This document shows, piece by piece, positions 1 through 5,657 of a DNA stretch of 6,638 nucleotides. The position numbers and the translations under genes are program-made. This DNA is from Clostridia bacterium (lineage in GTDB: Bacteria > Bacillota > Clostridia > UMGS1810): positions 1 through 6,638 of the forward strand of contig JAFYUA010000252.1 of the NCBI GenBank assembly GCA_017549745.1. The letters are read 5' to 3'. Numbering within the stretch: the first letter of the stretch is position 1; every line of letters starts with the position of its first letter. The notes beneath the pieces are model-generated. The model was given only the letters and a program-made list of their open reading frames with translations. It searched no databases and was not told where the DNA came from.

Positions 1-1
1 A

Positions 2-145
2 GAGCAAAATGGTCATTGGTACATAAACCCCGGCTCAGTTTCCATCCCCAAGGAAAACTCTGCCCATAGCTACATGACTTACGAAAACGGGCTTTTCACG
101 TGGAAAACTCTCGACGGCAAAATATATAACACAATGCAAATATAG
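2..145 (+). CDS. yfcE: YfcE-type metallophosphoesterase (phosphodiesterase), C-terminal 47 residues only
   Basis: The 5' part lies outside the window. The visible frame reads EQNGHWYINPGSVSIPKENS followed by 27 further residues, ending at TAG (143-145). The INPGSVSIPKENS block is the characteristic C-terminal strand and loop of YfcE-type calcineurin-like phosphodiesterases. These are small cytosolic metal-dependent enzymes of about 180 residues that cleave artificial phosphodiesters; their natural substrate is not settled. The tail after this motif is about as long as in E. coli YfcE (from memory), so the TAG looks like the natural end. A second in-frame TAG follows at 152-154. The metal-binding residues are upstream and cannot be checked. 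The promoter of the next operon begins only nine bases after the stop, and no strong terminator separates them, so some read-through is possible. Confidence 0.87.
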   Translation, partial: EQNGHWYINPGSVSIPKENSAHSYMTYENGLFTWKTLDGKIYNTMQI

Positions 146-154
146 ATTTTTTAG

Positions 155-183
155 TTGACACGGCTGATTTTTGGTGATATAAT
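155..183 (+). promoter_or_regulatory. Sigma-A promoter of the epimerase-aldolase-tetR-oxidoreductase operon
   Basis: TTGACA (155-160) and TATAAT (178-183) are both perfect consensus hexamers, separated by the optimal 17 bp. A TG at 175-176, one base before the -10 box, makes it an extended -10 promoter as well. Transcription should start near 190, giving a leader of about 49 nt before the first start codon at 239. A promoter this strong usually needs a repressor, which fits the dyad just downstream and the TetR gene in the operon. Hexamers and spacing are read directly; activity is inferred. Confidence 0.88.
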
Positions 184-199
184 ATTATCAATAAAAAGT

Positions 200-215
200 A
201 ACCAACCAGTTGGTT
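200..215 (+). promoter_or_regulatory. Probable TetR-family operator (7-2-7 inverted repeat)
   Basis: AACCAAC-CA-GTTGGTT is a perfect 7-bp inverted repeat with a 2-bp centre. It begins about 10 bp after the predicted transcription start of the 155-183 promoter, where a bound repressor would block initiation or early elongation. Short near-continuous palindromes of about 16 bp are typical TetR-family targets, and a TetR-family gene is the third gene of this operon, so autoregulation is the simplest reading. Alternative: a 6-bp stem with a CCAG loop followed by TTTTATTT could act as a weak terminator or attenuator for the upstream yfcE transcript, but the stem has only two G-C pairs. Confidence 0.72.
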
Positions 216-238
216 TTTATTTGAAAGGGGATAATATT

Positions 239-1255
239 ATGTGGACCGAAGAAAAACTCAACTCACTATTGACCGCGCCATCACAAGCACTTATTGATGA
301 CATGAAGAAAATCAAAGGTGATATCATGGTGCTCGGTGCAGGCGGCAAAATGGGACCCACCCTCTGCGTGCTTGCCAAAAATGCATGCAAAGCAGCAGGG
401 ATAGATAAGAAAATTTATGCCGTATCACGCGGCAGTGACAAAATAGCAACAGACCTCATGCTTGAAAACGGCATAGAGTTCATAGCAGCAGACCTTCTTG
501 ATAAAGACCAGCTCTACGCTCTGCCCGAGGTTGAAAATGTAATCTACATGGCAGGCAAAAAATTTGGCACCGATGGTAACGAATGGCAGACATGGGCAAT
601 GAACTCCACCTTGCCTGCATTTGTTGCAGATAAATTCAAAAAATCCAATATTGTGGTGTTTTCTTCGGGCAATATCTACCCCATAGTGCCTCTTTCAGAC
701 GGCGGATGCAAAGAGTCTGACCGCCCTGTGCCCACAGGAGAATATGCAATGAGCTGTCTTGCAAGAGAAAGAGCCTTTGAATATGCAGCAAACACCTTCG
801 GCACCAACATCTTCATCTACCGTCTCAACTTTGCAGTGGACCTTCGCTACGGAGTGCTCTTTGACCTTGCCGACAAGATTATGAAAGGCGAGCCCATAAG
901 CCTTTCCACTCCGTGCTTCAACTTCATCTGGCAGGGAAGTGCCAATGAAATTGCCATCAGGGGACTTCTGTATGCTTCATCACCTGCCTGCATCATGAAT
1001 GTGACAGGTCCAGAAACAGTATCTATCAAAAAAGCAGCCATCGAGCTTGGCAGCTATCTTGGCAAAGAGCCTGTTTTTGAAAACGAATGCGGCACCGATG
1101 CCTATCTGAACGATGCATCACTTGCCATGGAAACCTTCGGTTATCCTCAGGTGAGCGCAAAGACTCTCATTCGCTGGCAGGCCGAGTGGCTTCTTGACGG
1201 CGGCAGAACACTTGGCAAGCCCACTCATTTTGAAGAACGCAAGGGCAGCTATTGA
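239..1255 (+). CDS. NAD-dependent epimerase/dehydratase-like protein (extended SDR fold), 338 aa
   Basis: The start chosen is ATG 239, behind GAAAGGGG (223-230); an upstream TTG at 155 in the same frame is part of the -35 box and is rejected. The N-terminal half is a Rossmann domain: dinucleotide-binding loop GAGGKMG (residues 33-39), an acidic residue after the IEFIAADLLD strand (79-88), YMAGKKFG (103-110) and a SSG strand end (142-144), all typical of extended short-chain dehydrogenases such as sugar-nucleotide epimerases and dehydratases. The usual catalytic Tyr-x3-Lys reads Y169-A-M-S-C173, so Lys is replaced by Cys; the enzyme may therefore use altered chemistry. The nearby SCLARER and RLNFAVDLRYGVL blocks match, from memory, a subgroup encoded next to DHDPS-family and Gfo/Idh/MocA genes, as here. 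It is the first gene of the operon; the next start is 17 nt downstream. The substrate is unknown, probably a sugar or sugar acid derivative. Confidence 0.85.
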   Translation: MWTEEKLNSLLTAPSQALIDDMKKIKGDIMVLGAGGKMGPTLCVLAKNACKAAGIDKKIYAVSRGSDKIATDLMLENGIEFIAADLLDKDQLYALPEVENVIYMAGKKFGTDGNEWQTWAMNSTLPAFVADKFKKSNIVVFSSGNIYPIVPLSDGGCKESDRPVPTGEYAMSCLARERAFEYAANTFGTNIFIYRLNFAVDLRYGVLFDLADKIMKGEPISLSTPCFNFIWQGSANEIAIRGLLYASSPACIMNVTGPETVSIKKAAIELGSYLGKEPVFENECGTDAYLNDASLAMETFGYPQVSAKTLIRWQAEWLLDGGRTLGKPTHFEERKGSY

Positions 1256-1271
1256 TGCAGGGGAGGATATA

Positions 1272-2342
1272 ATGATGAGAAGACATGAAATCGCTTTAAA
1301 AAAACTTGCCGAGGGCACAGTTATTCCCGCAACCCCTCTTGTGCTCACCGACGAGCGCAAGCTCAACGAAAAAGGACTTCGTCTTTTGATGAACTACTAT
1401 CTCGACAGCGGAGTAGGGGGCATTGCTACTGCAGTGCATACCACTCAGTTTGAAATTCGTGACCCCGAGATTGCTCTATTCGAGCCTGTGCTCAAGATTG
1501 TTGCTGATGAGATTGACAAATATGAAAAGAACAACAACACTGTCATAGTCAAAATTGCAGGCGTATGCGGCCCTGCCGAGTAGGCAGTTGCCGAGGCGAA
1601 GCTTGCCAAAAAATATGGCTATGATGCAGTGCTCCTTAGCCCCGGCGGTCTCAATCACCTGAGTGAAAATGAAATGATTGAGCGCACCAAAGCAGTTGCC
1701 GCCATCATGCCCACCATAGGATTCTATCTGCAGAGTGCTGTGGGCGGCAGAGTTTTTACATATGACTACTGGCAGAAGCTTTGCGCCATAGATAATGTGG
1801 TAGCCATCAAGTGTGCATCGTTCAATCGCTACACCACCCTCGATGTTGTGCGTGCGGCAGCTACATCGGAGCGTGCCGATGAAATTACACTCTACACAGG
1901 TAATGACGACAACATAGTAATCGACATTCTTACAAAATTTGAATTTGAAAAAGACGGCAAAACAGTTACCAAATGCTTTGAGGGCGGTCTGCTTGGTCAC
2001 TGGACCATGTGGACTCAGAATGTTGTGCGCATGCTTGCGTCCATCAAGGAAGAGCGCAAAAAAGACACAATTTCTTCAATGTTTCTCACCTTGGCAGCAC
2101 AGGTTACCGATGCAAACGCAGTGTTCTTTGATGCGGCTCATGGCTTTGCAGGCTGCATCCCAGGTGTGCACGAGGTGCTCCGCCGTCAGGGACTCATGGA
2201 AAATATACTTTGCCTTAACCCCGATGAGTGTCTGTCTCCCGGTCAGGCTGAGGAGATTGACCGTGTTCAGAAAGCTTATCCCCATCTCAATGATGACCAA
2301 TTTATAAAAGACCATATGGACGAATGGAAAAAGAGAGTGTGA
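1272..2342 (+). pseudogene. Dihydrodipicolinate synthase/N-acetylneuraminate lyase-family aldolase, interrupted by an in-frame amber codon
   Basis: One continuous frame of 356 codons runs from ATG 1272, behind GGGGAGG, to TGA 2340-2342, broken only by TAG at 1581-1583 (codon 104). Both halves belong to one protein. Before the stop come VIPATPLVLTDERKLNEKGL (18-37) and GVHTTQF-like AVHTTQFEIRDP (54-65). After it come AVAEAKLAKKYGYDAVLLSPGG (105-126), GFYLQSAVGGR (150-160, Y152 the probable catalytic Tyr) and VVAIKCASFNRYTT (176-189, K180 the probable Schiff-base Lys), then YTGNDDNIV and GGLLGHW. The family makes or cleaves C-C bonds using pyruvate-like substrates in a TIM barrel. From family memory, the motif at the stop is CGxTAQAVAEAELA, so TAG replaces a Gln codon (CAG to TAG). 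The first in-frame restart (GTG 1629) lacks a ribosome site and would omit the first barrel strands, so the product is probably non-functional unless the codon is suppressed. Sequencing error is the main alternative. Confidence 0.85.
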
Positions 2343-2346
2343 TTTT

Positions 2347-2970
2347 ATGCAACAAAGCAAAAAAAGTGCCATCACCAAGCAAAAGATTTTAGATGCAGCC
2401 GAGGCGGAATTTGCAAAGAATGGTCTCGCGGCTACCCGTGTAGACACTATTGCAGCCGAAGCAGGCGTAAACAAGCAACTCATATATTCACATTTCACAA
2501 GCAAGGAAAATCTTTATTCCACAATCCTGGAAAGAGTATATTCCCGCCTTGCTGATTATGAAAAAAGACTTGCACAAAATGAGTTTACAGGCATTGAAAC
2601 AATCCGCACTGCAATAATTGAATATTTTGAGTTTCTTGTCCAAAACCCCACCTTTGTGCGCCTTATGCTATGGGAAAACCTCAACAACGCAAGTTATGTG
2701 GGTGATGTGCGCACCAACCTTTTTGCAGGCAGTGAAAAGCTTCTCAGGCAGGGGGTTGAGTCGGGCATGATTCGCGCTGACCTCGACATTGAGCAAACTG
2801 CCATGTCAATGAGCATGTTTTGTTTCTCTGCTTTCTCCAACATTCACACCATGTCCAAACTTCTTGGACGCGACCTCAATGCCCAGAGCGAGATGCAAAA
2901 AAGAGCAGGGCATGTGGCTGATGTACTCACCAAATACATTCTTTCTAAGGAGGATTTTCCGCTATGCTGA
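2347..2970 (+). CDS. TetR/AcrR-family transcriptional repressor, 207 aa
   Basis: The N-terminal domain is a standard TetR DNA-binding domain: helix 1 KQKILDAAEAEFAKNG (11-26), helix 2 RVDTIAAEAG (31-40) and recognition helix NKQLIYSHFTSKENLY (42-57), where the Y-x-H/Y-F-x-x-K-E-x-L signature is clear. Residues 60-200 are the helical ligand-binding and dimerisation domain, which is not conserved enough to predict a ligand. Length is normal for the family. It lies inside the operon, four nt after the aldolase stop, with only a weak ribosome site, which suggests translational coupling to the upstream gene. If ribosomes terminate at the aldolase amber codon, coupling and hence repressor level could fall. 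Its last 7 nt overlap the next gene. The natural target is probably the dyad at 200-215; the inducer is presumably a pathway substrate or intermediate (inference). Confidence 0.93.
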   Translation: MQQSKKSAITKQKILDAAEAEFAKNGLAATRVDTIAAEAGVNKQLIYSHFTSKENLYSTILERVYSRLADYEKRLAQNEFTGIETIRTAIIEYFEFLVQNPTFVRLMLWENLNNASYVGDVRTNLFAGSEKLLRQGVESGMIRADLDIEQTAMSMSMFCFSAFSNIHTMSKLLGRDLNAQSEMQKRAGHVADVLTKYILSKEDFPLC

Positions 2971-3905
2971 ATATAGCAATTGTAGGCACAGGCATAATTG
3001 GCAATTCTCATATCCAAGCAATGCAGGAGCTTGACTCATGCCGCCTGTGTGCTTTGTGTGATGTCAACGAGGCTGTTGTAGCTGAGCTTGCCGCCGAGCA
3101 TAATGTGCCATATTTTCTTGATTACAAAGATATTCTCGATAGCGTAGATGTGGATGCAGTAATTCTCAACCTGCCTCATTTTCTACATTGTGAGGCGAGC
3201 GTATTCTTTTTGGAGCACGGCATTCATGTGCTTGTTGAAAAGCCAATGGCAAACACAGTGGAGGAATGTGACCGCATGATTGAAGCCAGCAAAAAAAGCG
3301 GCAAAAAGCTTGCAGTAGGTCATGTTCAACGCTATTTTGCGCCCATGCGCTTTGTAAAAGATGTGTATGAGTCGGGCAGACTCGGCAAGCTATGTATGTT
3401 CACCGAGATTCGCACCATCAACTATTTTGCTGAGAATCGCCCCAAATGGTTTCTCAGCAAAGAAAAAGCTGGCGGCGGCATAGTGATGAACTATGGTGCC
3501 CACGCTCTCGATAAGCTTTTCACCATTCTTGGTGCTCAGGATGTTGAGATTTTGTCCTCAGTAGATAACATCAAAAATGATGCCGACATCGAGGGTCATG
3601 CTCAGATTGTTGCAAAGCTCTCAAACGGAGTCAGTGCGGCAATCACCTTCAGCGGCTACAGCACAAGCATCTATGACACATGCTTTTTCTTTGAAAACGG
3701 CATGGTTAAGCTAAATGGCGGATGCGCCACAGTCTATGATGTCAACGGTCAGATGACCCAAGCTGACCTCAGCCAATATGGAGGGTTCCACTTCGCATAT
3801 CAGCTTGAAGAATTTTGCAAATATGTTTGTGGTGAAGAATCCATAGTGACCGATGGTCACTATGGCAGGGCTGTTATCAAGGCAATCGAACAAATATATG
3901 CGTGA
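2964..3905 (+). CDS. Gfo/Idh/MocA-family NAD(P)-dependent oxidoreductase, 313 aa
   Basis: ATG 2964 overlaps the tetR stop (ATGCTGA) and is preceded by TAAGGAGG (2946-2953) ten bases upstream. The N-terminal Rossmann fold shows VGTGIIGNSH (7-16) and an acidic D33 at the end of strand 2, favouring NAD(H). EKP (92-94) with K93 is the hallmark cofactor/catalytic loop of the family. GGGIVMNYGAHALD (170-183) carries the catalytic-site H180 and D183. The C-terminal part is the alpha/beta substrate domain. Family members oxidise or reduce hydroxyl groups of sugars, inositols and sugar acids; the position attacked and the substrate cannot be deduced. Length is slightly below the common 330-390 residues but all core motifs are present. 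It is the last gene of the operon; TGA is followed directly by an in-frame TAA, and then a strong terminator. Confidence 0.93.
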   Translation: MLNIAIVGTGIIGNSHIQAMQELDSCRLCALCDVNEAVVAELAAEHNVPYFLDYKDILDSVDVDAVILNLPHFLHCEASVFFLEHGIHVLVEKPMANTVEECDRMIEASKKSGKKLAVGHVQRYFAPMRFVKDVYESGRLGKLCMFTEIRTINYFAENRPKWFLSKEKAGGGIVMNYGAHALDKLFTILGAQDVEILSSVDNIKNDADIEGHAQIVAKLSNGVSAAITFSGYSTSIYDTCFFFENGMVKLNGGCATVYDVNGQMTQADLSQYGGFHFAYQLEEFCKYVCGEESIVTDGHYGRAVIKAIEQIYA

Positions 3906-3935
3906 TAATATGCTTTAATTCTCAGTATTGTCCAT

Positions 3936-3979
3936 AAATAACAACAACCCTGCGATTTTTCGCAGGGTTGTTGTTATTT
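3936..3979 (+). terminator. Intrinsic terminator between convergent genes, 20-bp perfect stem
   Basis: The arms 3936-3955 and 3960-3979 are perfectly complementary (20 bp) around a TTTT loop (3956-3959). The loop-proximal part CCCTGCGA/TCGCAGGG is G-C rich and the base of the stem is A/T rich. On the plus strand it ends in TTGTTGTTATTT and is followed by a CTTTTT stretch, so it should end the operon transcript. On the minus strand the mirrored arm should likewise end the convergent membrane-protein gene, whose stop codon lies inside the stem (3974-3976). Confidence 0.88.
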
Positions 3980-5269
3980 GGTCTTTTTGTTAAGCATAAA
4001 GCTCACTATTTTTCTTGTAAATCTTTTCATTGATTGTTTGATAGATGTCTTTGGCAACACAATAATCATAGCCGCCGCAATCAGTGTGAGAAACACTCCG
4101 AAAAACACCTGAGCTTCGAGTGACAGCCCAATCCACGATTGAGCGAGTCTTTCGCGCATGCTGCCTCCTGCAATGATTTCATAAAAGTCCTTTATTGCCG
4201 ACACTGCACACAAAATGCTGATGATGGTCATGGCTCTTGTGGTGTTTTTGTTGGCTTTGGATTCGTGATATTCAGAGATTCGTTCAATCTCTTCGTCAAT
4301 ATCGGTAAATTCTCTCTCCAATCCCTTCACATCGCACATTATCTCATAAAGCTTTTGATATGAAGCTTCTTCCGACACAATGCTAAAACGGTATTTTGTG
4401 TTGAAAACCATGATTTTTTTCTGAAATTCTCTCAGGTTTCCAAGGGTGCTCTTGTTTGCAATGTCATTCATATATTGATACATTGAATATTTCTGATGGA
4501 GCACAAGCATGTACCATATCACATAGCGTGTGTCGGTGTAGCTCAGCCAGTTGTTGGCTATGAAATCAGAGTTTTCCTTGTTGTCGGTCAGTGCGCCTAT
4601 GTTGCACACTCCGCGCTCTGTGATTGCCCATTTGATATATGAAAAATTCGAATAAAATCTTGCATCGTCAGGGTTTTCGTTGTAGCGGGTGTCAAGTCCG
4701 CTTGCTATGCGATATGCATGCATGTCCGCATTGTCGGGCATGGCTTCTGTCACCGCTGACACCAAAAGCTCAGGGCGCGTTTCGCCGCCCATGCCAAGGT
4801 GTTCAAACATTGTCACTTTGCCAAAGGGTCTGAGAATTTGGGAGGCAATTGCATTTATTGAGGTCACCTTGCCGTCGGGCGTAGTTATACTTTGTTGATT
4901 GCTGAGCCTGAGAATCGATGTGAGATTCGCCACATCGTCAAGACTATCGCAACTATAGCAAATGCCCAGCTCCAAAAATGCCACCGATGTGTCAAAGGAG
5001 AATATTCTGGCGCATCCAAGCTCAAAGGGTATTGAATATGCTTTTAGTGAATATTGGTCAAAAGATGACCTCATCACCAGACAATCAGAGTATATGCCGC
5101 CATTATTAAAGATGCGGTCTATGTATCTGAGATAGAAGCCTGTGCACAAAGACCCGTCAATGCTCCAGTTGTCATTTGTGGCAAGCTTTATGCGAAAAGC
5201 AGAGGTGTGGTGAATTTTAAAGGGAATATAAAGATGTATCACTGACTTTACAGTGCTAATATTATCCAT
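3974..5269 (-). CDS. Unrecognised protein with large soluble N-terminal region and C-terminal two-helix membrane hairpin, 431 aa
   Basis: I do not recognise a named family. ATG at 5269-5267 has a consensus AGGAGG (5283-5278) eight nt upstream and its own promoter, so the gene is real and a single transcription unit. Residues 1-300 look soluble, with mixed strands and helices and aromatic-rich stretches, and no signal peptide. Residues about 305-342 form a charged helix (VKGLEREFTDIDEEIERISEYHESK) of coiled-coil character. Two hydrophobic helices follow at about 345-365 and 386-406, then a basic tail with many Lys/Arg. By the positive-inside rule both ends are cytoplasmic. The layout of soluble domain, long stalk helix, two terminal helices and basic tail recalls CorA-type ion channels, but the GMN motif between the helices is absent and the loop (366-385) is unlike it, so I do not assign transport. 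The last codons lie inside the terminator hairpin. Confidence 0.85.
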   Translation of the reverse strand: MDNISTVKSVIHLYIPFKIHHTSAFRIKLATNDNWSIDGSLCTGFYLRYIDRIFNNGGIYSDCLVMRSSFDQYSLKAYSIPFELGCARIFSFDTSVAFLELGICYSCDSLDDVANLTSILRLSNQQSITTPDGKVTSINAIASQILRPFGKVTMFEHLGMGGETRPELLVSAVTEAMPDNADMHAYRIASGLDTRYNENPDDARFYSNFSYIKWAITERGVCNIGALTDNKENSDFIANNWLSYTDTRYVIWYMLVLHQKYSMYQYMNDIANKSTLGNLREFQKKIMVFNTKYRFSIVSEEASYQKLYEIMCDVKGLEREFTDIDEEIERISEYHESKANKNTTRAMTIISILCAVSAIKDFYEIIAGGSMRERLAQSWIGLSLEAQVFFGVFLTLIAAAMIIVLPKTSIKQSMKRFTRKIVSFMLNKKTK

Positions 5270-5295
5270 TTCATTCGCCTCCTATATATAGACAA

Positions 5296-5325
5296 ATTAT
5301 AACATAATCGATTGGTGAGTGTCAA
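5296..5325 (-). promoter_or_regulatory. Sigma-A promoter of the 431-aa membrane-protein gene
   Basis: Read on the minus strand, TTGACA (5325-5320) and TATAAT (5301-5296) are perfect hexamers 18 bp apart. TG sits one base before the -10 box (extended -10). Transcription would start near 5289, leaving a leader of about 20 nt that contains the AGGAGG ribosome site. I see no dyad operator in this short region, so expression may be constitutive. Confidence 0.83.
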
Positions 5326-5343
5326 TTAAATTCATATCAAACA

Positions 5344-5377
5344 AAAAAATACGCACTCATCTGAGTGCGTATTTTTT
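5344..5377 (-). terminator. Intrinsic terminator of the tRNA-Thr transcript
   Basis: The arms 5344-5359 and 5362-5377 are perfectly complementary over 16 bp (core ACGCACTCA/TGAGTGCGT, A/T-rich base); the innermost pairs would open to make a usable loop. On the minus strand it ends in a run of seven Ts (complement of 5343-5349) and starts three nt beyond the tRNA 3' end, as expected for a monocistronic tRNA gene. It also shields the tRNA unit from the membrane-protein promoter immediately beyond. Confidence 0.88.
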
Positions 5378-5379
5378 GA

Positions 5380-5452
5380 AGCTGGTGATCGGACTTGAAC
5401 CGACGATCTATTGATTACGAATCAATTGCTCTACCGACTGAGCCACACCAGC
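5380..5452 (-). tRNA. trnT: tRNA-Thr, anticodon CGU
   Basis: The minus strand folds into a complete 73-nt cloverleaf. The acceptor stem GCTGGTG/CACCAGC has seven perfect pairs with discriminator U. The D-arm is GCTC/GAGC with loop AGTCGGTA. The anticodon stem ATTGA/TCAAT encloses loop TTCGTAA. A 5-nt variable loop follows, and the T-arm is GTCGG/CCGAT (one G-T pair) with loop TTCAAGT. The anticodon CGT (plus-strand 5419-5417) reads ACG, so this is the Thr isoacceptor specialised for ACG codons. CCA is not encoded and must be added after transcription. It has its own promoter upstream and terminator downstream. Confidence 0.97.
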
Positions 5453-5464
5453 GAATACCATCTA

Positions 5465-5493
5465 ATTATATCCTAAAACTTTCACTTAGTCAA
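5465..5493 (-). promoter_or_regulatory. Sigma-A promoter of tRNA-Thr
   Basis: On the minus strand, TTGACT (5493-5488, one mismatch to consensus) and TATAAT (5470-5465) are separated by 17 bp. Start of transcription is expected around 5458, about six nt before the mature tRNA 5' end at 5452, giving a very short leader for RNase P to remove. Confidence 0.87.
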
Positions 5494-5581
5494 GCATTTA
5501 GCCAAAATAAATTTCTTTAAATTCTGTTTTGAGTAGATAAAACACTTGTGAATTCTTCTTTCCGTTCCCATATAAAGTAGG

Positions 5582-5610
5582 TTTACAAAAACGGTTTTGT
5601 ATTGTATAAT
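5582..5610 (+). promoter_or_regulatory. Sigma-A promoter of the XRE-PfkB fusion gene
   Basis: TTTACA (5582-5587, one mismatch) and TATAAT (5605-5610) lie 17 bp apart. Transcription should start near 5617, leaving a leader of about 41 nt before ATG 5658. The promoter is divergent from the tRNA-Thr promoter, with about 90 bp between the two -35 boxes (5494-5581). That interval is A/T rich and shows nothing else I can support. Confidence 0.83.
5584..5601 (+). promoter_or_regulatory. Dyad between -35 and -10 (7-4-7), possible operator
   Basis: TACAAAA-ACGG-TTTTGTA is an inverted repeat with perfect 7-bp arms filling the spacer and overlapping the end of the -35 box. A protein bound here would exclude RNA polymerase. 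The centre is CG, as in LacI-family operators and cre sites, but the flanking bases do not fit the cre consensus. The protein encoded downstream, through its XRE domain, or an unlinked regulator could be the binder. Confidence 0.5.
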
Positions 5611-5627
5611 GTGATTACACAATCACA
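5610..5627 (+). promoter_or_regulatory. Dyad over the transcription start (7-4-7), possible operator
   Basis: TGTGATT-ACAC-AATCACA has perfect 7-bp arms with a 4-bp centre. It begins at the last base of the -10 box and covers the predicted start site. Its geometry is the same as that of the dyad centred 26 bp upstream, but its sequence differs. XRE/Cro-type dimers often bind short dyads over their own promoter, so autoregulation by the HTH-kinase is plausible. Confidence 0.55.
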
Positions 5628-5657
5628 AAAAAATCGTTCCGAATGAGGTGCACTAAT

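Noticed and set aside
155..238. N-terminal extension of the epimerase-like gene from TTG 155
   Set aside because: TTG 155 is the -35 hexamer itself, and the extension runs through the -10 box and the dyad. ATG 239 has a proper ribosome site and begins the family-like sequence.
1194..1583. A complete 129-residue gene ending at the amber codon, with a separate gene from 1629
   Set aside because: The two pieces are in one frame and form one DHDPS-family barrel. ATG 1194 lies inside the epimerase gene, and GTG 1629 lacks a ribosome site. They are treated as one interrupted gene.
143..1583. Genome-wide TAG reassignment (for example TAG read as Gln)
   Set aside because: yfcE stops at TAG 143-145 at its natural length with another TAG at 152. 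Reading through would fuse it to the epimerase across a consensus promoter. Too few stop codons are visible to exclude it absolutely.
1476..2000. Minus-strand reading frame of 174 codons opposite the aldolase
   Set aside because: It is a shadow of the conserved aldolase codons, with no ribosome site and no recognisable protein motif. The same applies to minus-strand frames at 847-1041, 1118-1366, 2076-2504 and 3711-3893.
1939..2307. Plus-strand 122-codon frame inside the aldolase
   Set aside because: Out of frame with the clearly conserved DHDPS-family sequence and low in protein-like character.
4139..4898. Plus-strand frames (4139-4363, 4639-4833, 4689-4898) opposite the membrane-protein gene
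   Set aside because: They are antisense shadows. The minus-strand gene has the promoter, ribosome site and membrane helices.
5380..5452. tRNA-Thr as an integration (att) site of a mobile element
   Set aside because: No integrase gene and no direct repeat of the tRNA 3' end is seen in the window.
5584..5601. CcpA catabolite-responsive element (cre)
   Set aside because: The CG-centred core resembles cre, but the conserved outer TG and CA positions do not match.
5610..5627. CRP/FNR-type site (TGTGA...TCACA)
   Set aside because: The spacing between half-sites is 8 bp, not the consensus 6, and the position over the start site would repress rather than activate. A generic dyad operator is the safer call.
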